Assembly: GCF_026341815.1 (NCBI RefSeq)
Contig: NZ_JAPENX010000001.1
Location: forward strand, 5,394,001 to 5,458,000
Origin: Streptomyces sp. NBC_00572
Lineage (GTDB): Bacteria > Actinomycetota > Actinomycetes > Streptomycetales > Streptomycetaceae
Length of the DNA: 64,000 nt
Direction of reading: 5' to 3'
Part shown: in pieces, positions 17,210 through 25,770 of the stretch
Layout: each line of letters begins with the position of its first letter
How positions within the stretch are numbered: position 1 is the first letter of the stretch
Translations under genes and position numbers: made by a program
Notes under the pieces: model-generated
The model's input: the letters and a program-made list of their open reading frames with translations, nothing else
Told to the model about the DNA's origin: nothing
Database searches by the model: none

Positions 17210-17818
17210 ATGGCCACGCTCAGCCTCACCCAGTTCCTGACCCTCGACGGCGTCCACCAGGCCCCCGGCGGCCCGGAGGAGGACCCCAGCGAAGGCTTCA
17301 CCCACGGCGGCTGGTCCGTGCCGTTCGGGGACGAGGACTTCGGACGGTTCATGGACGGGGTCTTCACCCGGCCGACCGCCTTCCTCCTCGGCCGCCGCAC
17401 GTACGACATCTTCGCCGGTTACTGGCCGAAGCAGACGGACCCCGCCAACCCGATCGCCACGAAGCTCAACGCACTCCCCAAGTACGTCGCCAGCACCACC
17501 CTCGAATCCGCCGACTGGGACGGGACCACCGTGCTCCGCGGGGACGTCGTCGAGGAGGTCAGGGCACTCAAGGAGCGCACCGACGGTGAGATCCAGATGC
17601 ACGGCAGCGGCGGTCTCGCCCGGACCCTGCTCGACCACGACCTGATCGACACCCTGCATCTGCTCGTCTTCCCGGTGATCCTCGGCACCGGCCGCCGCCT
17701 CTTCACCGACGGCGTCCGTCCCACCGCCTTCCGGCTGACCGACGCGCGCACCACCGGCGCGGGCGTCACCCTCACCACGTACGAGCTCGCGGGCCGCCCC
17801 GAGTACGGCAGTTACTGA
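17210..17818 (+). CDS. dihydrofolate reductase-like (RibD C-terminal domain) protein
   Basis: This 202-aa protein has the RibD_C/DHFR-like fold signature: N-terminal strand LSLTQFLTLDGVHQAPGG, LLGRRTYDIFAGYW near residue 75, KYVASTTLESADWDGTTVL, the nucleotide-binding IQMHGSGGLARTLL, and LLVFPVILGTGRRLF. Stand-alone members are common in actinobacteria and are presumed NADPH-dependent reductases with unknown substrates. ATG 17210 is chosen since GAAAGG lies eight bases upstream. It is monocistronic or reads toward the EamA transporter 118 bp downstream. Confidence 0.88.
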   Translation: MATLSLTQFLTLDGVHQAPGGPEEDPSEGFTHGGWSVPFGDEDFGRFMDGVFTRPTAFLLGRRTYDIFAGYWPKQTDPANPIATKLNALPKYVASTTLESADWDGTTVLRGDVVEEVRALKERTDGEIQMHGSGGLARTLLDHDLIDTLHLLVFPVILGTGRRLFTDGVRPTAFRLTDARTTGAGVTLTTYELAGRPEYGSY

Positions 17819-17936
17819 GCCGACGGCGGGCAACAGAAACATGTAGCCACCACAGGCCCGTCCCGGTACGGTGATCGCTCCACGTGCGAGCCGTCGAAGT
17901 CTCCACCCCACCCAGAGAGTCGGAGAAACGGCCGCA

Positions 17937-18869
17937 ATGTCAGCTTCGTCGATCGCCGCCCCCGTGCCCCTCGGCGCCCCGCGCCGGGCCTGGCTCACCG
18001 ACCTGCCCGTTCTGCTCGTCGCCGTCGTCTGGGGCGCCAGCTATCTCGCGGCCAAGGGCATCACCACCACCCACACCGTCATCGCCGTCCTCGTGCTGCG
18101 GTTCGCGGTGGTGCTGCCCGTCCTCGTCGTCGCGGGGTGGGCCAGGCTCCGGACGCTGAGCGCGGCCCAGTGGCGCGGCGCCGGGGCCCTCGGGCTGATC
18201 CTCAGCGGGATCTTCCTCCTGGAGACCTACGGCGTCGTCCACACCTCCGCCACCAACGCGGGCCTGATCATCAGCCTCACCATGATCTTCACCCCGCTCG
18301 CAGAGGCCGCCGTCACCAAGGTCAGACCGCCCCGCGCGTTCCTCGGCGCCGCCGCGCTCTCCGTGGCCGGCGTCGTGCTCCTCACCCAGGGCGGCGGCTT
18401 CACCGCCCCCTCCCTCGGCGACCTGCTGATGCTGCTCGCCGCCCTCGCCCGTACCGTCCACGTCCTGGCGATGTCCCGGATCAAGGCGGTCCGGTCTGCC
18501 GACTCGCTCCCCCTCACCACCGTGCAGCTCGGCTCCGCCGTGGCCGTCTTCGCCGTCATCGCCGCCTTCCCCGGCACCGGCGCCTCGCCCTGGGCCGTGG
18601 CCCTCGACTTCGGCCCGCGCGAATGGGCGGGGCTGCTCTTCCTCTCCGTCTTCTGCACGCTCTTCGCCTTCTTCGTGCAGATGTGGGCGGTCCGCCGCAG
18701 CTCCCCGTCGCGGGTCAGCCTCCTCCTCGGTACGGAGCCGCTCTGGGCAGCCGGCGCGGGCATCGCCCTCGCCGGCGACCGCCCCGGCGTCCTCGGCCTC
18801 GCGGGTGCGATCCTCGTTCTGGCGGGCACCAGTTGGGGCCGCAGGGCCGCCGACGACGACGCCCGGTAA
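17937..18869 (+). CDS. EamA/DMT-family transporter
   Basis: This 310-aa inner-membrane protein has ten hydrophobic segments arranged as two tandem EamA repeats. WGASYLAAKGITTTHTVIAVLVLRF begins repeat one, and GPREWAGLLFLSVFCTLFAFFVQMW lies in repeat two (given as location cues near residues 24 and 215). Members export metabolites or take up amino acids and drugs; the substrate is not predictable. ATG 17937 is chosen because the protein then starts just before the first membrane segment. The small membrane protein at 18881 follows 11 bp later and may be co-transcribed. Confidence 0.88.
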   Translation: MSASSIAAPVPLGAPRRAWLTDLPVLLVAVVWGASYLAAKGITTTHTVIAVLVLRFAVVLPVLVVAGWARLRTLSAAQWRGAGALGLILSGIFLLETYGVVHTSATNAGLIISLTMIFTPLAEAAVTKVRPPRAFLGAAALSVAGVVLLTQGGGFTAPSLGDLLMLLAALARTVHVLAMSRIKAVRSADSLPLTTVQLGSAVAVFAVIAAFPGTGASPWAVALDFGPREWAGLLFLSVFCTLFAFFVQMWAVRRSSPSRVSLLLGTEPLWAAGAGIALAGDRPGVLGLAGAILVLAGTSWGRRAADDDAR

Positions 18870-18880
18870 GTTCTTCGATC

Positions 18881-19234
18881 ATGCGTTCACTTGCTTACGA
18901 CACCGCCTTCCGCGCCCGCGCCCGACGTACCCAGGGCTGGGGCCTCGGCCTGCTGACCCTGGCCGCCCTGCTCTGGGTCTGGTTCGGCGTCCTCCTCCTC
19001 ACGCCGTACGAGCCGGCCGACAGCAGCAACACCTGCCCCGCGCTGCTCACCAGCGAGTACCTCCACGACAAGGCCTGCGAAGAGTCCCGCGACTGGCCCG
19101 AACTCGTGGGCGTCATCGGTGCCTCCGTCCCCCTCGCGGTGATCGGCGCCGTCCTCTACACCAGCGGCTCGGTCTCCCACCGGATGGCCGAGCACCTTGC
19201 CGAGGTGAACCGCCTCGAATCCGCGAGCGCCTGA
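18881..19234 (+). CDS. small two-helix membrane protein
   Basis: This 117-aa protein has two predicted membrane segments, LGLLTLAALLWVWFGVLLL (around residues 22-40) and LVGVIGASVPLAVIGAVLY (around residues 76-94), separated by a polar loop with two cysteines (SNTCPALL and DKACEES) that could form a disulfide outside the cell. A polar C-terminal helix follows. No known family recognised. It starts 11 bp after the EamA gene stop without a clear ribosome-binding site. Confidence 0.7.
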   Translation: MRSLAYDTAFRARARRTQGWGLGLLTLAALLWVWFGVLLLTPYEPADSSNTCPALLTSEYLHDKACEESRDWPELVGVIGASVPLAVIGAVLYTSGSVSHRMAEHLAEVNRLESASA

Positions 19235-19251
19235 CCCCGGGAAGGGACCCG

Positions 19252-19473
19252 TCAGGACTTCGCCACCCGGTCCGACACGATCATGAGGACCAGGCCGAGC
19301 ACCGCGATCACGATGTTGGTGAACAGCTCCCGGCCCTCCAGGAACCACACGTTCTCGGTGAGGAACCGGGTCACGCCGAGGAGCCGGAACCAGCCGTCCG
19401 TCAGCTCGCGCACCACCCCGGCCACACCGAAGAGGGCGAGCAGGAAACCGGCGACCTCCAGAAACTTCTTCAT
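19252..19473 (-). CDS. small membrane protein (73 aa)
   Basis: From ATG 19473 the protein reads MKKFLEVAGFLLALFGVAGV and has a second hydrophobic segment, TNIVIAVLGLVLMIVSDRV, at the C-terminus, with an amphipathic region RELTDGWFRLLGVTRFL between. It looks like a two-helix membrane protein of unknown function, of a type often seen as conserved hypotheticals in Streptomyces. An upstream in-frame ATG exists but adds an Arg/Pro-rich stretch unlike coding sequence. It converges with the preceding gene, 17 bp between stops. Confidence 0.6.
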   Translation of the reverse strand: MKKFLEVAGFLLALFGVAGVVRELTDGWFRLLGVTRFLTENVWFLEGRELFTNIVIAVLGLVLMIVSDRVAKS

Positions 19474-19619
19474 GAAGTGATCATGACGCGGCCGGGAGAG
19501 CGGCCGCGTCCGCCTCCGGTCCAGAGGCACCGCGACCGAAGTATCGACCTCCGCGACTTCGGTAGCGGCCCCACCGCCGATGCCCCGCACGGCGCCCCCG
19601 GCTGCGTACATTTGCCGAC

Positions 19620-20834
19620 ATGACTCGTACGGACCGGCAGCGCTGGCTGCTCCCCTCCCACCTGGTCGAACCGGGCGGGAACGGGGCGGCGCGGCCCCGC
19701 CGTACCGTCCGCGACTGGATCGTGGACACCTCGCTCTTCCTCCTCGCGGCCTTCGTCGGCCTCATCGCCGCCGACACCAGCGCGCAGTACACCAGCGGGG
19801 CCGTCACCCTCGTCGACCAACTCCTGGGCGCCGCCGCCTGCTGCGCCCTCTGGCTGCGCCGCCGCTGGCCCGCCGGGCTCGCCATCGGCCTCTCGCTGCT
19901 CAACATCGTGGCCCCGGTCGCCGCCGGCGCCCTCCTCGCGAGCCTGTTCAGCGTCGCCGTACGCAAGCCCTTCCGCGAGGTCGCCGCGATCGGCGCGCTC
20001 GCCGTCGCCGCCTCCACCGCGCAGGCGTTCATCCGGCCCGACCCCACCACCCACACCGGGCTCTCCATCGCCCTCGGTTTCATCCTCATCCTGCTCGTCA
20101 CCGCCTGGGGCATGCTCGTCCGCTCCCGCCGCCAGCTCGTCGAGGCCCTCAGAGAACGCGCCCGCCGCGCCGAGGCCGAAGCCGAGCTGCGCGCCGCCCA
20201 GGCCCAGCGGCTCGCCCGTGAGGCCATCGCCCGCGAGATGCACGACGTCCTCGCCCACCGGCTCACCCTGCTCAGCGTGCACGCCGGAGCCCTGGAGTTC
20301 CGGCCCGACGCCCCGCCCGAGCAGGTCGCCCGCGCCGCCGGGGTCATCCGTGACAGCGCCCACGAAGCGCTCCAGGACCTCCGCGAGATCATCGGCGTCC
20401 TGCGCGCACCCGGCGAGAACGGCGAAGGCGGCGACCGGCCGCAGCCCACCCTCGTCACCCTCGACGCGCTGATCGAGGAGTCCCGCGAGGCCGGGGCGGA
20501 CGTCGTCCTCGACACCACCGTGGACGAACCGGCCGCCGTGCCCGCCGCCACCGGCCGTACGGTCTACCGCATCGCCCAGGAGGGCCTCACCAACGCCCGC
20601 AAGCACGCCCCCGGCACCACGGTCACCGTCACCGTGCGCGGGCGTCCCGGCGAGGGCCTCACCGTCGACATCCACAATCCGGCGCCCGCCGGACCGGTCC
20701 CGCACGTCCCCGGCTCGGGCCAGGGTCTCATCGGGCTCACCGAGCGCACGGCCCTCGCCGGCGGCCGGATGGAACACGGACCGGCCCCCGACGGCGGATT
20801 CTCGCTCCATGCATGGCTACCGTGGCCCCCATGA
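19620..20834 (+). CDS. NarL-family sensor histidine kinase
   Basis: This 404-aa kinase has an N-terminal membrane domain of four to five segments (residues 35-165), a helical linker (RRQLVEALRERARRAEAEAEL), HisKA_3 with phospho-acceptor His208 in AIAREMHDVLAHRLTLLSVH, and an HATPase domain (N-box NARKHAPG; GQGLIGLTERTALAGG). The DVLAHRLTLLS variant is a common Streptomyces subtype. Its stop overlaps the response regulator start by ATGA, so the pair is translationally coupled. No obvious transporter target sits next to it. Confidence 0.93.
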   Translation: MTRTDRQRWLLPSHLVEPGGNGAARPRRTVRDWIVDTSLFLLAAFVGLIAADTSAQYTSGAVTLVDQLLGAAACCALWLRRRWPAGLAIGLSLLNIVAPVAAGALLASLFSVAVRKPFREVAAIGALAVAASTAQAFIRPDPTTHTGLSIALGFILILLVTAWGMLVRSRRQLVEALRERARRAEAEAELRAAQAQRLAREAIAREMHDVLAHRLTLLSVHAGALEFRPDAPPEQVARAAGVIRDSAHEALQDLREIIGVLRAPGENGEGGDRPQPTLVTLDALIEESREAGADVVLDTTVDEPAAVPAATGRTVYRIAQEGLTNARKHAPGTTVTVTVRGRPGEGLTVDIHNPAPAGPVPHVPGSGQGLIGLTERTALAGGRMEHGPAPDGGFSLHAWLPWPP

Positions 20835-21505
20835 CCATCCGGCTGCTCATCGTCGACGACGACCCCCTGGTCCGCGCGGGCCTCGCCTTCATGCTCGGCG
20901 GTGCCGAGGACCTGGAGATCGTCGGCGAGGGCGCCGACGGCCGCGAGGTCCCCGAACTCGTCGCCCGGTACGCCCCCGACGTCGTCCTCATGGACATCCG
21001 CATGCCCCACGTGGACGGGCTCACCGCCACCGAGCGGCTGCGCGCCGCCGGGCCCGGCGCGCCCGAGGTCGTCGTCCTCACCACCTTCCACGCCGACGAG
21101 CAGGTGCTGCGCGCCCTGCGGGCGGGCGCCGCGGGCTTCGTCCTCAAGGACACCCCGCCCGCCGAGATCGTCGCCGCCGTCCGCCGGGTCGCCGCAGGGG
21201 ACCCGGTGCTCTCCCCGGCCGTCACCCGCCAGCTCATGACCCATGTCGCCGAACAGCCGGAGCAGTCCCCGCGCACCGCGGCCGCCGGACGTCTCACCGA
21301 ACTCGCCGACCGCGAGCGGGAGGTGGCCGTCGCCGTGGGCCGAGGCCTCTCCAACGCCGAGATCGCCGCCGAGCTGTACATGAGCGTGCCGACGGTCAAG
21401 ACCCATGTCTCGCGGGTACTCGCCAAACTCGGTCTCAACAACCGCGTCCAGATCGCCCTCCTCGTCCACGACGCCGGTCTTCTGGACGAAGACGGCCGGA
21501 ACTGA
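20831..21505 (+). CDS. NarL/FixJ-type response regulator
   Basis: This 224-aa regulator has a receiver domain with Asp55 in VVLMDIRMPHVDG, the conserved Thr/Lys in VVLTTFHAD and FVLKDTPP, and a C-terminal LuxR-type helix-turn-helix (LADREREVAVAVGRGLSN, then PTVKTHVSRVLAKLGL). I chose ATG 20831, which overlaps the kinase stop as ATGA; the frame is open six codons upstream without support. The start of a P450 gene follows 37 bp after its stop, so the P450 might be in the same transcript. Confidence 0.93.
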   Translation: MTIRLLIVDDDPLVRAGLAFMLGGAEDLEIVGEGADGREVPELVARYAPDVVLMDIRMPHVDGLTATERLRAAGPGAPEVVVLTTFHADEQVLRALRAGAAGFVLKDTPPAEIVAAVRRVAAGDPVLSPAVTRQLMTHVAEQPEQSPRTAAAGRLTELADREREVAVAVGRGLSNAEIAAELYMSVPTVKTHVSRVLAKLGLNNRVQIALLVHDAGLLDEDGRN

Positions 21506-21542
21506 TCGTTTGGGGCCCGGAACGGTCGGCTAGTCTGCGTTG

Positions 21543-22721
21543 ATGTCCGTCATCGAACTGGGGGAGTACGGCGCGGACTTCACCGCGAACCCGTACCCCT
21601 ACTACGCCAAGTTCCGCGAGGCCGGCCCCGTCCACGAGGTGCGGATGCCCGACGGCTTCCAGTTCTGGCTGGTCGTCGGCCACGAGGAGGGCCGCGCGGC
21701 GTTCGCCGACCCCCGGCTCGCGAAGTCCCCGCACGTGATCGGTGTACGGGCGCCGGAGGAGGACATCATCGGCGTCCACCTCCTCTCGGCCGACGCGCCC
21801 GACCACACCCGGCTGCGCCGCCTGGTCACGGGCGAGTTCACCGGCCGCCGGGTGGAAGCCCTGCGGCCCCGCATCGAGCGGCTCACCGCAGACCTCGTCG
21901 ACGCGATGGAACCGGCCGGTCGGGCCGACCTCGTCGACGCCTTCGCGTACCCGCTGCCGATCACCGTCATCTGCGAGCTCCTCGGGGTCCCCTCGGCGGA
22001 CCGCGACACCTTCCGCCGCTGGTCGACGGAGCTGGTCACCCCCACCGGCGACGAGAGCTTCACCCGGAGCATGGTGGACTTCGGCGCCTACCTCGACGCG
22101 CTCATCGAGGACAAACGGGCCGCGGGCCCCACCGACGACCTGCTCTCCGGTCTGATCGCCGCCCGCGCCGAGGACGGCGACCGGCTCTCCGGTCCCGAAC
22201 TCCGGGCCATGGCCTATCTGCTGCTCATCGCCGGCCACGAGACCACCGTCAACCTGATCGCCAACACCGTCCGCAACCTGCTCACCCATCCCGACCAGCT
22301 CGCGGCCCTGCGCGCCCACCCGAGCCTCCTGGACGGGACGATCGAGGAGTCCCTGCGGTACGACGGGCCGGTGGAGACCAGCACCTTCCGTTTCAGCCGG
22401 GAGCCCGTCACCCTGGGCGGCACCGAGATCCCGGCAGGTCAGAGCGTTCTCGTCGCCATCGGGGCGCTCGACCGCGACCCGGCCCGCTTCCCCGACCCCG
22501 ACCGCTTCGACATCCGCCGGGACACCAAGGGTCATCTGGCGTTCGGGCACGGCATCCACTACTGCCTGGGCGCCCCGCTCGCCCGGCTCGAAGGCCGGAT
22601 CGCGCTCCGGACCCTCCTCGACCGCTTCCCGAACCTGGAACTCGACCCCGAGGGCGAGCCCTGGGAATGGCTCCCCGGCCTCCTCATGCGCGGAGTCCGG
22701 CACCTCCCGGTCCGGTGGTGA
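21543..22721 (+). CDS. cytochrome P450
   Basis: This soluble bacterial class I P450 (392 aa) shows the I-helix oxygen-activation motif AGHETT at residues 230-235, ExxR as ESLR at 269-272, and the heme loop FGHGIHYCLGAPLAR with ligand Cys341. Overall pattern (ITVICELLGVP, ADAPDHTRLRRLV) fits the CYP107-like group that hydroxylates macrolides and other polyketides or steroids. No ferredoxin gene is adjacent. It is 20 kb from the PKS genes and is not obviously part of that cluster, though a tailoring role in trans cannot be excluded. Start ATG 21543; a TTG just before it is less likely. Confidence 0.93.
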   Translation: MSVIELGEYGADFTANPYPYYAKFREAGPVHEVRMPDGFQFWLVVGHEEGRAAFADPRLAKSPHVIGVRAPEEDIIGVHLLSADAPDHTRLRRLVTGEFTGRRVEALRPRIERLTADLVDAMEPAGRADLVDAFAYPLPITVICELLGVPSADRDTFRRWSTELVTPTGDESFTRSMVDFGAYLDALIEDKRAAGPTDDLLSGLIAARAEDGDRLSGPELRAMAYLLLIAGHETTVNLIANTVRNLLTHPDQLAALRAHPSLLDGTIEESLRYDGPVETSTFRFSREPVTLGGTEIPAGQSVLVAIGALDRDPARFPDPDRFDIRRDTKGHLAFGHGIHYCLGAPLARLEGRIALRTLLDRFPNLELDPEGEPWEWLPGLLMRGVRHLPVRW

Positions 22722-22769
22722 CCCCGGTGGGCCGCTGAACGGATGTCCCGTCGACCGGGCCGCGCTCGC

Positions 22770-23768
22770 CTAGCCGATGTCGTCCACCCGCACCGGACGC
22801 CGCTCCTGCCGCGAGCGCTCGCACGCCTCGGCGATCCGGAGCGCCGCCAGGGCCTCCCGGCCGTCGCAGGGGTTGGGCGCCTCGCCGCGCACCACGCGTA
22901 CGAAGGCGTCGAGCTCGGCCTCGTACGCGGGGGCGAACCGCTCCAGGAAGCCGGTCCAGGGTTTCCCCGGCGGGGCCGGAGCCCAGGGTTCCACCGAGGC
23001 GAGCGGGGTGCGGTCGTCCAGGCCCACCGCGATCTGGTCCCGGTCGCCCGCCAGCTCCATGCGGACGTCGTACCCGGCGCCGTTGCAGCGGGTCGCGGTC
23101 GCCGTGACCAGAGTGCCGTCGTCCAGGGTGAGCAGCGCGGCGGCCGTGGACAGGTCACCGGCCGCACGGAACATCGCCGGTCCGGCGTCCGAACCCGTCG
23201 CGTACACCTCCACCACCTCCCGCCCGGTCACCCAGCGGACGATGTCGAAGTCGTGCACCAGACAGTCGCGGAAGAGACCGCCGGAGAGCGGCAGGTACGC
23301 GGCCGGCGGCGGCTCCGGGTCGGAGGTCGCCGCCCGTACGGTGTGCAGCCGGCCGAGCCGACCCGAGCGCACCGCCTCGCGCGCCGCCCGGTATCCCGCG
23401 TCGAAGCGCCGCATGAAGCCGAGCTGGAGCTCCGTACCGGCTTCCGCCACCGCCGTGAGCGCGGCGGTCGTTCCCGGCACGTCCAGGGAGATCGGCTTCT
23501 CGCAGAAGGCCGGGAGCCCCGCGCCCGCGGCGCGGGCGATCAGCTCGGCGTGCGCGGCCGTCGCGGAGGCGATCACCACGGCGTCCAGGGCGTGCGCGAA
23601 CAGCGCGGTGACGTCCGGCGCGGCCTCCGCCCCGAGCGCTCCCGCGACCCCGGCGGCCCGGACGGCGTCCGCGTCCGCCACGACCAGCGACTCGACCTCC
23701 GGGTGGCGGGCCAGCACCCCCGCGTGGAAGCTCCCGATCCGTCCCGTACCGATGAGTCCGATGCGCAT
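22770..23768 (-). CDS. Gfo/Idh/MocA-family dehydrogenase
   Basis: This NAD(P)-dependent sugar or cyclitol dehydrogenase (332 aa) has an N-terminal Rossmann motif GLIGTGRIGSFHAGVLA, then the catalytic CEKPISLD near residue 90 and the active-site segment DCLVHDFDIVRWVTG near residue 170 that carries the conserved Asp and His. The pattern resembles myo-inositol 2-dehydrogenases. It is divergent from a GntR regulator and lies beside a ribose/inositol-type ABC importer and a ROK kinase, so it probably oxidises the imported sugar or cyclitol. It converges on the P450 gene. Confidence 0.92.
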   Translation of the reverse strand: MRIGLIGTGRIGSFHAGVLARHPEVESLVVADADAVRAAGVAGALGAEAAPDVTALFAHALDAVVIASATAAHAELIARAAGAGLPAFCEKPISLDVPGTTAALTAVAEAGTELQLGFMRRFDAGYRAAREAVRSGRLGRLHTVRAATSDPEPPPAAYLPLSGGLFRDCLVHDFDIVRWVTGREVVEVYATGSDAGPAMFRAAGDLSTAAALLTLDDGTLVTATATRCNGAGYDVRMELAGDRDQIAVGLDDRTPLASVEPWAPAPPGKPWTGFLERFAPAYEAELDAFVRVVRGEAPNPCDGREALAALRIAEACERSRQERRPVRVDDIG

Positions 23769-23807
23769 GGCCCCACCGTGGAGCTGTCCGTCCCCGGTGT
23801 CAAGGAT

Positions 23808-23819
23808 TTGTCAGGACAA
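23808..23819. promoter_or_regulatory. TTGTC-AG-GACAA palindrome, candidate GntR operator
   Basis: A perfect 5-bp dyad with a 2-nt centre lies in the 100-bp divergent region between the dehydrogenase and GntR genes. The compact spacing fits GntR-family half-sites. Confidence 0.45.
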
Positions 23820-23868
23820 CCGGACGTCACGACTTCCCGTCATCAGCGCACCGGGCTACGCTCCCCCC

Positions 23869-24627
23869 GTGTCCAAGCAGTCAGGCTCCGCCCTGCCCCC
23901 GCTCTCCGTGGACCGCACCAGCCCGGTCCCGCTCTACTTCCAGCTGGCCCAGCAGCTGGAGAGCGCCGTGGAGAACGGGACGCTGACCCCGGGCACCCTC
24001 CTCGGCAACGAGATCGACCTCGCCACCCGCCTCGGCCTCTCCCGCCCCACCGTCCGCCAGGCCATCCAGAGCCTCGTCGACAAGGGCCTCCTGGTCCGCC
24101 GCCGGGGCGTCGGCACCCAGGTCGTGCACAGCACGGTCCGCCGCCCGCTGGAACTGAGCAGCCTCTACGACGATCTCGACGCCGCCGGACAGGTCCCCGC
24201 CACCCGGGTCCTGGTCAACCGCCTCGAACCCGCCACCGGCCAGGTCGCCGCGGCCCTCCGCGTACCCGAGGGGAGCGAGGTCCTCTACCTCGAACGGCTC
24301 CGTACCGCACACGGCGAGCCCATGGCGTACCTGCGCAACCACCTCCCCGCCGGACTCGTCGACCCGGACACCGCCCGTCTGGAGGCCACCGGCCTCTACC
24401 GGATGCTCCGCTCCGCCGCGCTCACCCTGCACAGCGCCCGCCAGGCCGTCGGCGCCCGCGCCGCGACCGCCGCCGAGGCGGCCCTGCTCGACGAGCGGGA
24501 GGGTGCCCCGCTGCTGACGATGGAGCGCGTCACCTTCGACGACACCGGCCGCGCCGTCGAGTACGGCTCCCACCTCTACCGGGCCGCCCGCTACTCCTTC
24601 GAGTTCCAGCTGATGGTCCGTCCGTAG
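23869..24627 (+). CDS. GntR-family (HutC/UTRA) regulator
   Basis: This 252-aa regulator has an N-terminal winged helix (PLYFQLAQQLESAVENG, LATRLGLSRPTVRQAIQSLVDKGLLVRRRGVGTQ region at residues 24-82) and a C-terminal UTRA ligand-binding domain (LYLERLRTAHGEPMAYLRNHL onward, ending YSFEFQL). UTRA domains bind sugar phosphates or related small molecules. GTG 23869 is chosen because the long upstream open stretch in this frame is antisense to the dehydrogenase gene. It likely controls the divergent dehydrogenase and the ABC operon that begins 123 bp downstream. Confidence 0.92.
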   Translation: MSKQSGSALPPLSVDRTSPVPLYFQLAQQLESAVENGTLTPGTLLGNEIDLATRLGLSRPTVRQAIQSLVDKGLLVRRRGVGTQVVHSTVRRPLELSSLYDDLDAAGQVPATRVLVNRLEPATGQVAAALRVPEGSEVLYLERLRTAHGEPMAYLRNHLPAGLVDPDTARLEATGLYRMLRSAALTLHSARQAVGARAATAAEAALLDEREGAPLLTMERVTFDDTGRAVEYGSHLYRAARYSFEFQLMVRP

Positions 24628-24696
24628 GCCGTACCCCACCGGCGGGAAGGGCCGGACACAGGCCCCCTGACAAGTGCCACGACCCGCATGACCGAT

Positions 24697-24722
24697 ACTG
24701 CAATGCACGACTGCAATGCACG
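24697..24722. repeat. tandem 13-bp repeat upstream of the sugar ABC operon
   Basis: ACTGCAATGCACG occurs twice head to tail with no spacer. Each copy contains the near-palindrome TGCA-A-TGCA. It ends 28 bp before the binding-protein start and just upstream of its AGGAGG site, a position suited to an operator for the GntR regulator or to a promoter-overlapping control element. Confidence 0.6.
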
Positions 24723-24750
24723 CAAAGGACACATAGGAGGGCACGGCCTC

Positions 24751-25770
24751 GTGACCAGGCTTCGGACAGGAGGGGTACGGGCCGCAGTCGGCGCCGTGCT
24801 CGCGCTCGCGCTCACCGGGGCGCTCGCCGGGTGCAGCAGCACCGGCGGAAAGCGGGCGGAGGACGCCCGCAAGGCCGCCGAGGCCCAGGGCAGGGCGGCC
24901 GTCGACACCCCCCGCTGGACCTTCGCCATGGTGACCCACTCGGGTGACGGCGACACCTTCTGGGACATCGTCCAGAAGGGCGCCAAGCAGGCCGCCGTCA
25001 AGGACAACATCAACTTCCTCTACGCCCACAGCGACGAGGCCCAGCAGCAGGCGCAGCTGATCGACTCGTACGTCGCCAAGGGCGTCGACGGTCTGATCGT
25101 CACGCTCGCGAAGCCCGACGCGATGAAGGCCGCCGTCGAGAAGGCCGTCAAGGCCGGCATCCCGGTGATCACCGTGAACTCGGGCGCCGAGCAGTCCAAG
25201 GCGTACGGGGCGCTCACCCACATCGGCCAGGACGAGGCCGTCGCGGGCGAGGCCGTCGGCGAGGAACTCGACAAGCGGGGCAAGAAGAAGGCGCTCTGCG
25301 TCCTGCACGAGCAGGGCAACGTCGGCCACGAGCAGCGCTGCGCCGGAACGAAGAAGACCTTCGGCGGCGAGCTGGTCAACCTCTACGTCGACGGCACCAA
25401 CATGCCCGACGTGAAGGCGTCCATCGAGGCCAAGCTCCAGTCCGACAAGGACGTCGACGCCGTCGTCACCCTCGGCGCCCCCTTCGCCGATGCCGCCGTC
25501 CAGGCCGCCAAGAGCGCCGGGAGCAAGGCCGAGGTCGACACCTTCGACCTCAACGCCAAGGTCGCGACCTCCCTCCAGGCCGGCACCCTCGGCTTCGCCG
25601 TCGACCAGCAGCCCTACCTCCAGGGCTACGAGGCCGTCGACCTGCTCTGGCTGTACCGCTACAACGCCAACGTCCTCGGCGGCGGCAAGCCGGTCCTCAC
25701 CGGCCCGCAGATCATCACCAAGGACGACGCCGCCCAGCTCGTCGAGTACGCGGAGCGGGGCACCCGATGA
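24751..25770 (+). CDS. sugar ABC transporter substrate-binding lipoprotein
   Basis: This 339-aa lipoprotein has a type II signal peptide with lipobox LAGC (Cys28), so it is anchored to the outer face of the membrane. The mature part is a periplasmic-binding-protein-4/LacI-like fold: FWDIVQKGAKQAA, KGVDGLIVTLAKPDA, AGIPVITVNSG, HIGQDEAVAGEAVG, DAVVTLGAPFADAAV, GFAVDQQPYLQGYEAV. That is the ribose/inositol/xylose binding class. GTG 24751 is preceded by AGGAGG; an in-frame ATG at 24688 falls before the tandem repeats and would give an implausible signal peptide. The stop overlaps the permease start (ATGA). Confidence 0.92.
   Translation: MTRLRTGGVRAAVGAVLALALTGALAGCSSTGGKRAEDARKAAEAQGRAAVDTPRWTFAMVTHSGDGDTFWDIVQKGAKQAAVKDNINFLYAHSDEAQQQAQLIDSYVAKGVDGLIVTLAKPDAMKAAVEKAVKAGIPVITVNSGAEQSKAYGALTHIGQDEAVAGEAVGEELDKRGKKKALCVLHEQGNVGHEQRCAGTKKTFGGELVNLYVDGTNMPDVKASIEAKLQSDKDVDAVVTLGAPFADAAVQAAKSAGSKAEVDTFDLNAKVATSLQAGTLGFAVDQQPYLQGYEAVDLLWLYRYNANVLGGGKPVLTGPQIITKDDAAQLVEYAERGTR

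Noticed and set aside
21543..22721. P450 as part of the PKS cluster
   Set aside because: It is separated by 20 kb of catabolic and transport genes and sits directly behind a two-component system; no evidence links it to the PKS beyond family.
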